NCBI GenBank assembly: GCA_023399055.1
Contig: JAEWQV010000002.1
Span: forward strand, 186,001-250,000
Length of the DNA: 64,000 nucleotides
Direction of reading: 5' to 3'
DNA from: Bacillota bacterium
Lineage (GTDB): Bacteria; Bacillota; Clostridia; Lachnospirales; Lachnospiraceae
Every line of letters begins with the position of its first letter. Position 1 is the first letter of the stretch. Under the pieces are notes generated by a model. The model was not told the origin of the DNA, did no database searches, and saw nothing but the letters and a program-made list of their open reading frames with translations. Positions 53,834 through 62,661 of this stretch are shown here, piece after piece. Made by a program: the position numbers and the translations under genes.

Positions 53834-54898
53834 ATGAATAACTATTTACGAGTACAAGAATTACTAAAGAAGCTTGAGTTAGGAGCTCTTCTAATTTCCA
53901 ATGAAGATAATATTCGTTATATCAGTGGATATGCTGGAGAAGGTTATGTTTATATTTCTGAAAAGAGACATACTATCATTACAGATTTTCGTTATACAAT
54001 ACAAGCGGAAAATGAGTCACCGGATTACGAAGTAATTACAATTGGTAATGGTGGTTATGAAGAAGTATTAAATGACATTCTGTTATCCGATGCGATTGAT
54101 AGACTTGGCTTTGAATCAAACGATATGCTTTTTGCTAAATATACAAAGTTTAAAGAAAGCCTAAAAATTAAAGAGTTAGTTCCTGTTGGTAATGACCTTA
54201 CCGATATGAGAAGAATAAAAACAGCAAAGGAACTAGAATATCTTAAAAAGGCGGAGTCCATTGGTGATGAGGTATTTACCGAAATCCTAACTTTTATAAA
54301 GCCTGGTATGACAGAACTTGAGATTGCAGCAAGAATTGAATATCTGTTAAAGGTAAAGGGCGGACAGGGCTTAAGCTTTAAGGCAATTGTAGCCTCTGGT
54401 ATTAACTCTTCCATGCCACATGCGATTCCTTCCCAGAAAAAGATAGAAACTGGTGATTTCTTAACGATGGATTTTGGTTGTATCTATGAAGGGTATTGTT
54501 CTGATATGACAAGAACCATAGTTATTGGTAAAGCAAGCGAAAAGCAAAAGGAAGTATATAATACTGTTTTAAAGGCACAATTGGCTGCGCTTGATTTTAT
54601 TAAAGCTGGTTATAAAGGTAAGGAAATTGATAAAGTAGCAAGAGATATTATTTACGGTGCAGGCTATGAAGGTTGCTTTGGTCATGGACTTGGTCACAGT
54701 GTCGGCCTTCACATTCACGAGAATCCAAGATTATCAATGTTAGAGGAAGATATTATTCTTGCTGGCATGATAGAGACTGTAGAACCGGGTATCTATATTA
54801 AGGGCTTTGGTGGTGTAAGAATTGAGGATATGGTAGTAGTTACAGAGAACGGACATGAGAATTTTACCTTCTCTGATAAGAGCTTAATTGAGCTGTAA
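53834..54898 (+). CDS. Xaa-Pro aminopeptidase (M24B)
   Basis: 354 aa, the short Firmicute form of aminopeptidase P. A creatinase-like N-terminal domain covers 1-125; the pita-bread domain covers 130-354, with dimetal ligands in MDFGCIYEGYCSDMTRT, GHGLGHSVGLHIHENPR, VEPGIYIKGFGGVRIED. It releases N-terminal residues ahead of proline. It is placed directly before efp, a very common pairing in Firmicutes. Confidence 0.93.
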   Translation: MNNYLRVQELLKKLELGALLISNEDNIRYISGYAGEGYVYISEKRHTIITDFRYTIQAENESPDYEVITIGNGGYEEVLNDILLSDAIDRLGFESNDMLFAKYTKFKESLKIKELVPVGNDLTDMRRIKTAKELEYLKKAESIGDEVFTEILTFIKPGMTELEIAARIEYLLKVKGGQGLSFKAIVASGINSSMPHAIPSQKKIETGDFLTMDFGCIYEGYCSDMTRTIVIGKASEKQKEVYNTVLKAQLAALDFIKAGYKGKEIDKVARDIIYGAGYEGCFGHGLGHSVGLHIHENPRLSMLEEDIILAGMIETVEPGIYIKGFGGVRIEDMVVVTENGHENFTFSDKSLIEL

Positions 54899-55050
54899 TT
54901 TAAGATATGAGGTACAATTAGCCTAAGCTAAACTTAACTTTGCTGCATCTCGTATTGTTACAAATTTAGGCTTGGTTAAAAAAAACTGTTGCAAAAAATT
55001 ATAGGTTATTATAGACTAAAGAGTAGTCAATTTTAAGGAGGATTTTCAGT

Positions 55051-55608
55051 ATGGTTTCAGCAGGCGATTTCAGAAACGGCCTAACAATTGAAATGGACAA
55101 TAATATATATCAGATTATTGAGTTTCAACATGTAAAACCGGGTAAAGGCGCAGCATTTGTAAGAACAAAATTAAAGAATATTAAAAATGGTGGTGTGGTT
55201 GAAAGAACCTTCCGTCCAACAGAAAAATATCCACCTGCACATATCGAGAGAAGCGATATGCAGTATCTATATTCCGATGGTGATCTTTTCCACTTTATGA
55301 ATGTAGAGACCTATGATCAGATCGGTATGAATGAGGATTCCATCGGTGATTCTCTTAAATTTGTTAAAGAAAATGAAATGGTTAAGATGCTTTCCCATAA
55401 TGGACAAGTATTTGCAATCGAGCCTCCGTTGTTTGTAGATCTTCTAATTACAGAGACAGAGCCAGGCTTTAAAGGTGATACAGCGCAGGGTGCAACAAAA
55501 CCTGCAATTGTTGAAACAGGAGCTACCGTATATGTACCTTTATTTGTTGAGCAGGGTGACAAGATTCAGATTGACACCAGATCTGGCGAATACATGAAGA
55601 GAGTATAG
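55051..55608 (+). CDS. efp: Elongation factor P
   Basis: 185 aa with the three-OB-fold layout. The tip of domain I has KPGKGAAFVR, with the conserved Lys that is modified in many bacteria; the C-terminus ends GDKIQIDTRSGEYMKRV. EF-P relieves ribosome stalling at polyproline. RBS AAGGAGG. A strong terminator follows. Confidence 0.97.
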   Translation: MVSAGDFRNGLTIEMDNNIYQIIEFQHVKPGKGAAFVRTKLKNIKNGGVVERTFRPTEKYPPAHIERSDMQYLYSDGDLFHFMNVETYDQIGMNEDSIGDSLKFVKENEMVKMLSHNGQVFAIEPPLFVDLLITETEPGFKGDTAQGATKPAIVETGATVYVPLFVEQGDKIQIDTRSGEYMKRV

Positions 55609-55630
55609 TCGAATATCAAAGATAAATATA

Positions 55631-55678
55631 AGCGCAATCTAAGGGAAATCAAGGTTTTCCGTGGGTTGCGCTTTTTTA
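55631..55678 (+). terminator. efp terminator (repeat family copy 1)
   Basis: AGCGCAA with TTGCGCT as the outer stem, GGAAA with TTTTCC inside, then TTTTTT. Two relatives lie at 56973 and 58724. Confidence 0.9.
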
Positions 55679-55955
55679 TATGATTTGTTAAAGTAATAAG
55701 AGATAGCTTGGAAAAGTTTATAACAATGTGGATAGCGAACAAGTAGCTTATTAAATAGATGATAGAAAAGTAGTAGTAAATTATAATATAATGTATTATA
55801 GCTACAAATGAAATTTTAGAATTCCTTTCACAATCGTTATCAAATACGAAGCAGAAAATTTATATTTTCAGTAACTTACCCGTCAATTTCTCTTAATAGA
55901 ATAACGGGCAATACGAAATCTAGTCTTTTATAATTGTTATCAAGGAGATGTGAAA
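55679..55955. other. AT-rich spacer before the AraC gene
   Basis: Contains CCCGT/ACGGG (55879-55910), a weak inverted repeat about 45 bp before the gene that could be an operator for the AraC protein. I see nothing else. Confidence 0.3.
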
Positions 55956-56789
55956 ATGGATTGGGTAGATAGAATGAATAAAGCGATTGATTATATAGAA
56001 GAACACCTGACCGAAGAAATTAGTGAAAAAGAAATAAACAACATTACAGCGTGTTCATTCTCAATGTTTCAAGGCTCTTTCACACAAATTACAGGGGTTT
56101 CTCTTTCGGAGTATTTACGTCGTCGTAAGCTGACCTGTGCCGCATATGAGTTGCAGAATACAGATGAAAAAGTAATTGATATTTCGTTAAAATATGGCTA
56201 TAATTCTGCTGATGCGTTTACAGTTGCTTTTAAGCGATTGCATGGTGTTACTCCAACCGAAGCAAGATTTTCAGGTGTAACTCTCACATTCTATTGTCGT
56301 ATTCGCTTCTCACTTAAAATTGAAGGAGTTGATAAAATGGACTACACCACTATTGAAAGATCATCATTCAAAGTAATTGGAATAAGACGTACAACGCCAT
56401 ATGGCGGTGGTACGTGGGCGATTGTAAAAAGTGATGGAAGTAATGAGAAAATTAAGGAGATTAGTGGAAAATTTTATGATTTAGGTCTATGCTTTGGATT
56501 TGGTGTCGACGGAAGCAATGACTATATGTGCGGTATTGAATGGGATAAAGAAGATATTGCAGGTTTGGATACCTATCAATATCCGAGTGTTACTTGGCTC
56601 AAGTTTGAAGCTAATGGCTCTATTGCGGATCAAACTCTTGGAGGTGTATGGAAACGTATTCATGAGGAGTTTCTACCACAAAGCAAGTACAAGCTATCTG
56701 GACTGCCTACTATAGAAAAATATGTCAAATGGGATGCTGCTGATGATATGTGTATTGTTGAGATTTGGCTTCCTGTTGCATTAAAGTAG
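55956..56789 (+). CDS. AraC-family regulator with GyrI-like effector domain
   Basis: 277 aa from ATG 55956 (AAGGAG eight bases upstream). Two helix-turn-helix units occupy residues 5-105 (SEKEINNITACSFSMFQGSF and DISLKYGYNSADAFTVAFKRLHGVTP), and residues about 125-277 are a GyrI/Rob-like effector-binding domain (SSFKVIGIRRTTPYGGG ... MCIVEIWLPVALK). The layout is that of Rob, BmrR-effector and related drug or small-molecule sensors. A similar regulator lies at 62662. It is alone in its transcript, closed by a terminator 180 bp on. Confidence 0.88.
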   Translation: MDWVDRMNKAIDYIEEHLTEEISEKEINNITACSFSMFQGSFTQITGVSLSEYLRRRKLTCAAYELQNTDEKVIDISLKYGYNSADAFTVAFKRLHGVTPTEARFSGVTLTFYCRIRFSLKIEGVDKMDYTTIERSSFKVIGIRRTTPYGGGTWAIVKSDGSNEKIKEISGKFYDLGLCFGFGVDGSNDYMCGIEWDKEDIAGLDTYQYPSVTWLKFEANGSIADQTLGGVWKRIHEEFLPQSKYKLSGLPTIEKYVKWDAADDMCIVEIWLPVALK

Positions 56790-56972
56790 TTTATTTCGAA
56801 TAAGCATTAGGCGAAGTTCAATTGGTTCGTTGTCTTTCACAACTGTGAACAAAACCAAACAATATAGAGCAATAAACGTAGCAGACACGTAGCTAACAAA
56901 AATGTGTTTAAGAGGCTTAAAATAAGCGTTCCAATATGAAGAGAGTATTGTTGTATATTAAAGTCTAATATG
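56790..56972. other. Spacer after the AraC gene
   Basis: 183 bp without a frame or clear signal. The segment GCTAACAAA...TTTAAGAGG (about 56897-56918) faintly resembles an integron attC half, but no matching GTTRRRY end is present (see rejected items). Confidence 0.3.
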
Positions 56973-57020
56973 AGCGCAGTCCGAGGAAGATTAAAATTTT
57001 CTTGGGGTTGTGCTTTTTTT
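56973..57020 (+). terminator. Terminator (repeat family copy 2)
   Basis: AGCGCAG with GTTGTGCT (two G-U pairs), CCGAGGAA with TTTCTTGGGG, then seven T. Same plan as 55631 and 58724. Confidence 0.85.
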
Positions 57021-57076
57021 ATATTATAGATTTATGGAAAATCAAGTTTTTCTGTAAATTGCACTTTTTTATGGGA

Positions 57077-57126
57077 TTGACTTACCTAGAACATCTATGT
57101 ATAATATACCTAGAAAGTCGATGTAT
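57077..57126 (+). promoter_or_regulatory. Promoter of the second PadR operon with tandem operator repeats
   Basis: TTGACT (57077-57082), a 17-bp spacer, TATAAT (57100-57105). Two 20-bp direct repeats of the form TACCTAGAAnnTCnATGTAT lie at 57083-57102 and 57107-57126, 24 bp apart, one in the spacer and one covering the start site. Confidence 0.75.
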
Positions 57127-57144
57127 GATTAAGGAGGTAATTGA

Positions 57145-57489
57145 ATGGGTATAGATAAAGGATTAATTGGAGGCAGTACAATTTTATTGTTGTTATCCTT
57201 ACTTGAAGAAGCAGATATGTATGGGTATGAGATAATAAAGAAACTTGAAGAAAAATCCGATAATACATTTCAGTTTAAAGAGGGGACCTTGTATCCCGTA
57301 TTGCATAAGCTTGAAAACAAAGGGTATGTAAAATCCTACAAATCCAAAAGCAGCGCAGGGAAAGAGCGTAAATATTATCAAATAACCAACAATGGCAGGA
57401 AGCAGCTTGTGGAGGAAAAGCAAAATTGGGAGAGATTTTCTTTGTCTGTAAATAAAGTGATTGGTGGTGGCATTCATGCTTTCGCCTAA
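57145..57489 (+). CDS. PadR-family transcriptional regulator
   Basis: 114 aa. Winged helix with LIGGSTILLLLSLLEEADMYGYEIIKKLEE, FKEGTLYPVLHKLENKGYV and GKERKYYQITNNGRKQL. RBS AAGGAGG. It is followed by a HAAS-domain membrane protein gene that overlaps it by 14 bp, the same pairing as at 23.2 kb, though the two PadR proteins are clearly different subtypes. It probably represses its own promoter through the tandem repeats. Confidence 0.92.
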   Translation: MGIDKGLIGGSTILLLLSLLEEADMYGYEIIKKLEEKSDNTFQFKEGTLYPVLHKLENKGYVKSYKSKSSAGKERKYYQITNNGRKQLVEEKQNWERFSLSVNKVIGGGIHAFA

Positions 57490-58186
57490 AAGCGAGATTT
57501 TTTTAAAGGAAATATTGTCCTATGTTAAATTTATACCTGATAGAAACAATATTCAAACAGAGCTGGAGAATCACATTGAAGATAAAATGGAAGATTATTT
57601 AGAACAGGGCTATGATACCGAAGAGGCAGAGCAACTTTCAATTAACGATATGGGCAATGCAAAAGAAATTGGTGAAGAGCTCAACAAAGAGCATAATCCG
57701 ATCGTTGGATGGATATGGCAAATCACAAACCTAATACTTATTTTAACTATAGTTGTCTTTGGATTTTATTTTTGTTTATTTATCAGTTCCTTCTTTCAGA
57801 GCAATTTAATTAATGAAATTCCTAAATCGGATATAGTTTATAGTATTAATTTAAAAGAACGAGTTCAAATAGATGATACGGTGATACGATTTACATATGT
57901 TATCTATGATATTAATGGTAATATGCATATCTTCTATGAGACTTATAGTAAAGCCATATGGGGACTAGTGTGGACACCTGGGTATATGGGAGAAATAACA
58001 GACAATTTGGGTAACAAATATACATCACGTTCAGGACAGCAAAATAGTGGAGGAATTATATCCAAAGGTGTGTGGACAATTGCTGATTTTTCAGAAAATG
58101 CAGAAATGTTAATTATAACCTATGATTTATATAACAGAAAATATAGGGTAGAGATACCTTTACAAGAAGGTGATAATTATGAGTAG
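57476..58186 (+). CDS. HAAS-domain membrane protein
   Basis: 236 aa from ATG 57476 (MLSPKSEIFLKEILSYV), inside the 3' end of padR. Residues 1-75 resemble the HAAS/permease-prefix domain (ELENHIEDKMEDYLEQGYDTEEAEQLSINDMG), one transmembrane helix is at about 85-110, and the remaining ~125 residues form an extracellular beta-rich domain of unknown type. It overlaps the next gene by 8 bp. It probably forms a membrane sensor or partner for the PadR regulator. Confidence 0.8.
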   Translation: MLSPKSEIFLKEILSYVKFIPDRNNIQTELENHIEDKMEDYLEQGYDTEEAEQLSINDMGNAKEIGEELNKEHNPIVGWIWQITNLILILTIVVFGFYFCLFISSFFQSNLINEIPKSDIVYSINLKERVQIDDTVIRFTYVIYDINGNMHIFYETYSKAIWGLVWTPGYMGEITDNLGNKYTSRSGQQNSGGIISKGVWTIADFSENAEMLIITYDLYNRKYRVEIPLQEGDNYE

Positions 58187-58709
58187 AACAAAAAAGATAA
58201 TTCGTAATATGTGTATCATTATTATTTTGTCATTATTCATTTTGAGCCGGTCAGGTCTCTATTTTACTCCATTATCTGCACATGAGAGTTCGGAGCGAGG
58301 TATAAATTATGGACCGTCAAAGGTGATACATATTGAGAATTTTAAAAACGGTAAATATATCCTTGGTAAGTATGATAAATGGGTTTCCTGCAATACTGTT
58401 AGAAAAACCTTTCTCTTCTTTTGGCGTGTGGGCGGTCAATCTGTTGGCTTTGAAAACAATAAGTCAGAAAAAGTTAACTATACTTGGTCATCCTTCTATT
58501 ATGATTTTAAAGCATATGGAATAGTAAATGATGCCGATATTAAAAAAATAGAAGTCTTGCTCAGTAATGGCGAGGTTCTTGCACAGACCGACTTTTATGA
58601 GGATTTATTTCTACTTACATGGCACTCAGACGAAAAAGAAACTATATATTTTAAAGGTATCAGAGGGTATGATGCTAACGGTAATATAGTTTTTGAAAAA
58701 GAATATTAG
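58179..58709 (+). CDS. Secreted or anchored protein of unknown function
   Basis: 176 aa from ATG 58179, preceded by AGAAGGTGATAATT inside the upstream gene. The N-terminal anchor is at about 7-26; the rest is beta-rich and extracellular. No family is recognised. It is the last gene of the PadR/HAAS operon, with a terminator 15 bp on, so it may be the target or effector of the module. Confidence 0.65.
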   Translation: MSRTKKIIRNMCIIIILSLFILSRSGLYFTPLSAHESSERGINYGPSKVIHIENFKNGKYILGKYDKWVSCNTVRKTFLFFWRVGGQSVGFENNKSEKVNYTWSSFYYDFKAYGIVNDADIKKIEVLLSNGEVLAQTDFYEDLFLLTWHSDEKETIYFKGIRGYDANGNIVFEKEY

Positions 58710-58723
58710 TGTAAAGGCGATAT

Positions 58724-58770
58724 AGCGCAATTCATGGAAATTAAGATTTTCAGAAAGTTGCGCTATTTTT
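58724..58770 (+). terminator. Terminator (repeat family copy 3)
   Basis: AGCGCAA with TTGCGCT, GGAAAT with ATTTTC, then ATTTTT. Same plan as 55631 and 56973. The remaining 58771-58980 is AT-rich with no clear element. Confidence 0.85.
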
Positions 58771-58980
58771 ATGTTGAGGTATTTAATGATTATAGGAATG
58801 AGGTATATTATTTGTAAACTAGTAGTAAATATTGGCAATTTATTGTATAATATAGTTGTTGTTATAGGTGAGGAAAACAGTAGATTTAGTTTTGATGATT
58901 AAGGAATGACCTATATGAATTGATTTAAATAGCATCGATGCTAATTAATAATAATCTTTAATTTAAAGGAGTAAGTAAAT

Positions 58981-60066
58981 ATGGACAAACAATACTATAT
59001 TCAAGTTATTGCTGAGAACTATTTGAAAAATGTGGTAGACGACCCTGTTTCAATGAAGGTTCATGACAAATTCCTTTACGGCCTTGATTTGGAACAGTTT
59101 AAAGATGGCTTTATTGCTTTGCTTTCTCTAGTTCGTAATCTTTATAGTGATGTGGCAAGTGATCCTGGAAGTTTTAACATGCTTCTAAAAGATAATGTAA
59201 TCTTTGATGCAAAAAATACGGATTATACGAACAGTAATGCAAGTTTACTTCGAATACCACATTTACTGTTTATACTAGGTGCAAAAGCAGAGCTTCAGCC
59301 GGATATGACGTTACAGGTGGATGGTGGTGCTCTTTCATCAACTGCCAAAGAACTAAAAATCACTGGACTACCATTTTTGCTTAATAAACTTAGTGAATAT
59401 GGTTTAGAAATTATGGGTGCAGAAAAATCAATTAGATCAGGTGAGGTTATCTCTGTTTCATATCCCGATAATCGTGCCCTGCTGGTAGCATTAAAGGCTA
59501 TGGCTGAAGCGTTACTGGAAATGAACAAAGGAGACATAAGAAAGCAAAAGAATCATTTCTATATGATGCATTATGGGATTTTGGAAAATGAAAAGGTTAA
59601 GGAACCAAAACTTACAGTGGAATCAATTTATCATGCACTTGACACAGTCAGGCGTGAGAGTGCTTCCATACTGCATGAAAGTATAGCTAATGTAACAAAG
59701 CAAGCGGTGCGCATGGGTGGTTTTATGCGTAACGACTGGTCTTGTGTGTATACCAGCAATAAGAATAAAAAAGTTTTAATGAGTCTTCAGGTTAATCATG
59801 ATGTACTATCTGCCAAGTTAAATCTTCAGAATATTGGTCAGTATATGCCTTTGGTGGAAGAACAACCAGAAAAGATACGTGAGTCAATTCGTTCAAATGG
59901 GTGGGATTGTGGGCATTGCAATCCCGGCTGCTCTGGTGGATTTTCATTTAAGATGGACGGACAAGCATATAACAAATGCCGCTGCGGAGCATTTCTGTTT
60001 CCAGATATTACGATGGAAGATGTAAAAAGCTTTGAAACATTATTAAGCCAGGAACTTTTGTATTAG
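58981..60066 (+). CDS. Unknown protein with C-terminal cysteine cluster
   Basis: 361 aa, soluble, RBS AAAGGAG. Residues 1-290 are mixed helix and strand with no motif I recognise. Near the C-terminus are CGHCNPGCSGG and KCRCGAF, about 330-345, five cysteines that could bind zinc or an Fe-S cluster. It stands alone between two terminator/spacer regions. No function is inferred. Confidence 0.6.
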   Translation: MDKQYYIQVIAENYLKNVVDDPVSMKVHDKFLYGLDLEQFKDGFIALLSLVRNLYSDVASDPGSFNMLLKDNVIFDAKNTDYTNSNASLLRIPHLLFILGAKAELQPDMTLQVDGGALSSTAKELKITGLPFLLNKLSEYGLEIMGAEKSIRSGEVISVSYPDNRALLVALKAMAEALLEMNKGDIRKQKNHFYMMHYGILENEKVKEPKLTVESIYHALDTVRRESASILHESIANVTKQAVRMGGFMRNDWSCVYTSNKNKKVLMSLQVNHDVLSAKLNLQNIGQYMPLVEEQPEKIRESIRSNGWDCGHCNPGCSGGFSFKMDGQAYNKCRCGAFLFPDITMEDVKSFETLLSQELLY

Positions 60067-60328
60067 ATAAAAAATAATATAGCATCCAATAAGTAGTTAA
60101 ATTTCAACAGTATCACTTTAAATCAATTATTATTGGACAATATTCTTTCTAAAAATGTTTAAGGTACTTGACTGTATTTATACATGCTATTATATAAATA
60201 AATTTGTGTATTTTCTAAAACATTTAGGATTGCAGAACAATAAGTTACTAAAACAATAGGTTACTATATCGATAATAATACATGAATGAATATCACTGGT
60301 TAAAATGCTCTTTTGGGAGAAGAACAAT

Positions 60329-61372
60329 ATGATTTATAAGATATCTAATAATAATTTAATAATAAAAAATATTGAACAGAACGAGGAGTATAGCATTGAT
60401 ATATCAGGATTCAAAGAAATTACTTCTATAACAGCTGATAGTTCGGGTGAGTATATAGCAATCATAGGAATAGAAGAAACCGAAAAAGATGTTTCAATAT
60501 TCATTCACAAACTAGGAAGCACAGATTTTAATAAAATATATACTGGTAAAGTTTATGACCTTATATGGTTCAGGGATAAAACTAAAATACTCTTTCACAC
60601 AGGAACCACAATTTGCATGATTCAAATAGATGGCTCTGATTTTCAAAAATTAATTAAGATTAGCAGGGTTAATTATGCTCCAATTATGTTATCACTTAGT
60701 CCTGACGAATCAAAAGTTGCTTATATCAAGTGGAAAAGTGATAATAAAAAAATATTTCTATACGATTTATTAAAAAAGGAAGAACATGGGCTGTCGATAT
60801 CGTGTTTTGATTATGACTGGGTAGATAACCAGACAATAATCTATGATAGTAATAACAAAATTAAAATTTTTGATCTAAACTTAAATAAATCAAGTACATT
60901 ATTTAAAGATGTTAGCTCGTTAAGAAAAATGAAAGACTTTAGTAAAGTGTGTAGTGGCGCTGAAAAAGTTTTACTATCAGGAGAACCCGAAGATCTAATA
61001 GTAAATAACGTGGGGAGACCACGACATAGAAATGGTAAGATTTACTTTGAAATCTTTGCTGCTACGAATCGTAATAAAGTTATTGCTATTTTGTCTGTTA
61101 ACAAAGACCTAACGAATTTATGATTGCATTTTACGTCAGAGCAAGGATTGATATTCAATTACGATATTATAACCGAGGATATTATAGCTGTTAATATTTC
61201 CAAAAATGAATTGGCAAATGAAACAATTCAAAGTGGTTTGAGGTACTATAATAACCAGATTGAAATTAACTATAATGGGTTTTATCCCTTACAGTGTTCA
61301 AAGCAACCAACGAGAATGGAGCATTTGTATTTTACTTGTTCAAAAAAGAAAGAGGTTTTAGGAACTTTATGA
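60329..61372 (+). pseudogene. WD40/TolB-like beta-propeller gene with in-frame TGA
   Basis: From ATG 60329 (GGGAGAAG upstream) the frame gives 264 codons of propeller-type repeats (ITADSSGEYIAIIG, LSLSPDESKVAYIKW) to TGA at 61121-61123, then continues in the same frame without a start codon to 61372. The end at 61372 overlaps the next gene's ATG by 4 bp (ATGA), the spacing of an intact operon, so the TGA is most simply a nonsense mutation in one longer gene of about 347 residues. A shorter 264-aa product may still be made. Confidence 0.6.
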
Positions 61373-61670
61373 TAATTAGAAAAGTTGTTATAGAAGATTT
61401 TGGTCAGTTAGCTAAATTACAAATAGACTATAAACAATCAATTAAAGAGGAAATGCCGGACCTAATTATCAGACAAGTGGGATATTTGAGGACTTTTATA
61501 TTTTACCTGAGTACAGACATCACGGAATAGCAAAGAAACTTGTAAAATATGCATATGACAATAGTGAGATTTCATCTATGACAGTTGGTTGCGCCAATTG
61601 TGATGTGGAGATGTACAAAGCCTTGGGGTTTCGTATACAGCTGGGGAACCTATTGGCATATGAGAATTAG
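61369..61670 (+). pseudogene. GNAT acetyltransferase remnant with internal deletion and frameshift
   Basis: The first frame (61369-61530) gives a normal GNAT start, MIIRKVVIEDFGQLAKLQID, and runs out after RQVGYLRTF. From about 61485 another frame gives FEDFYILPEYRHHGIAKKLV, the acetyl-CoA-binding motif, then MYKALGFRIQLGNLLAYEN and a stop at 61668-61670. The middle of the domain (about 60 residues) is missing and the two halves are out of frame. It is inactive as it stands. Confidence 0.8.
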
Positions 61671-61717
61671 GTGATAAAGAATTAAATTATAGTTAAAAGG
61701 GTTAAGGGGAAGTTGAT

Positions 61718-62551
61718 ATGTTAGAAAAAATATCGGACAGAGTTTATTACATGATGAACCAGGAGGAAACTGATCGGCCAGTTTTGGGATTAGTGATTGG
61801 TAATAACAGTTGTCTTGTAATTGATGCGGGAAATTCACCAAAGCATGCCAGGGAATTTCAAGCAGAGTTAAAGACTATGGGGTTGCCACCTATTAAATAT
61901 TTAGCACTAACGCATTATCATTGGGATCATACTTTGGGACTAAGTGATTGGGATACTATATCTGTTGCTAATTTTAAAACAATCAATAGTATGGAACAAT
62001 ACCGCCAGATTAAATATGATGATGCTTCCTTAACGTTAGCTATAGAAAAAGGAATATTTAATGAATATGCAATTAAATGTATCAAAGATGAAATTGATGA
62101 TAGAGATATGTTTAAAGTCAGAAATATAGATGTTAGTTATACAGATTGTTTAATGATTGATTTAGGCGAGGTCACTTGTGAAATACGTCATATCATTAGC
62201 CCACATACAGAGGATTCAACCATCATTTATATTCCAGAAGAAAAAACCCTCTTTCTAGGGGATTGTATCTATGGGAGTACTAAAAATGGAAGAAATTATT
62301 TTGATAAAGAAAAACTATTTCCTATGATAGATATTATCGAAAAATACCAAGCTGATTACTTTTTATGTGCACATGAATCCATGTGTACAAAAGAAGAAAT
62401 GGTTTCATATTTTCAACAATTACGAACAGCCTATGACATTGCAAGTAAGTCTAAAGATTTGAGTGAGGCAGAGATAAAATATGAAAATTGCTTCAATCAT
62501 AAGCTTACCGGGGATATGCTTTTCTATGTAAAAAGCTTTGGATTAGATTAA
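61718..62551 (+). CDS. MBL-fold metallo-hydrolase
   Basis: 277 aa. Metal-binding H66, H68, D70, H71 in THYHWDHTLGLSDWD, then a His in HIISPHTEDSTIIY and an Asp in FLGDCIYG, and the final His in LCAHESMC. The family includes beta-lactamases, glyoxalase II and many hydrolases; the substrate is not known. RBS AAGGGGAAG. It lies 47 bp after the GNAT remnant. Confidence 0.88.
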   Translation: MLEKISDRVYYMMNQEETDRPVLGLVIGNNSCLVIDAGNSPKHAREFQAELKTMGLPPIKYLALTHYHWDHTLGLSDWDTISVANFKTINSMEQYRQIKYDDASLTLAIEKGIFNEYAIKCIKDEIDDRDMFKVRNIDVSYTDCLMIDLGEVTCEIRHIISPHTEDSTIIYIPEEKTLFLGDCIYGSTKNGRNYFDKEKLFPMIDIIEKYQADYFLCAHESMCTKEEMVSYFQQLRTAYDIASKSKDLSEAEIKYENCFNHKLTGDMLFYVKSFGLD

Positions 62552-62661
62552 GATTGTAAAATGTATGGTTTCACAGGTTATCAATGATTTTCATTTTAGC
62601 AATACCAGTCAAGAAATTATTGTTGTTATAAGGTATTCTGTATCTATCGGAGGGAAACGAA

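Noticed and set aside
56816..56935. Integron attC-like segment after the AraC gene
   Set aside because: One half resembles attC, and GyrI-like proteins do occur in integron cassettes, but the matching GTTRRRY end and folded arms are missing.
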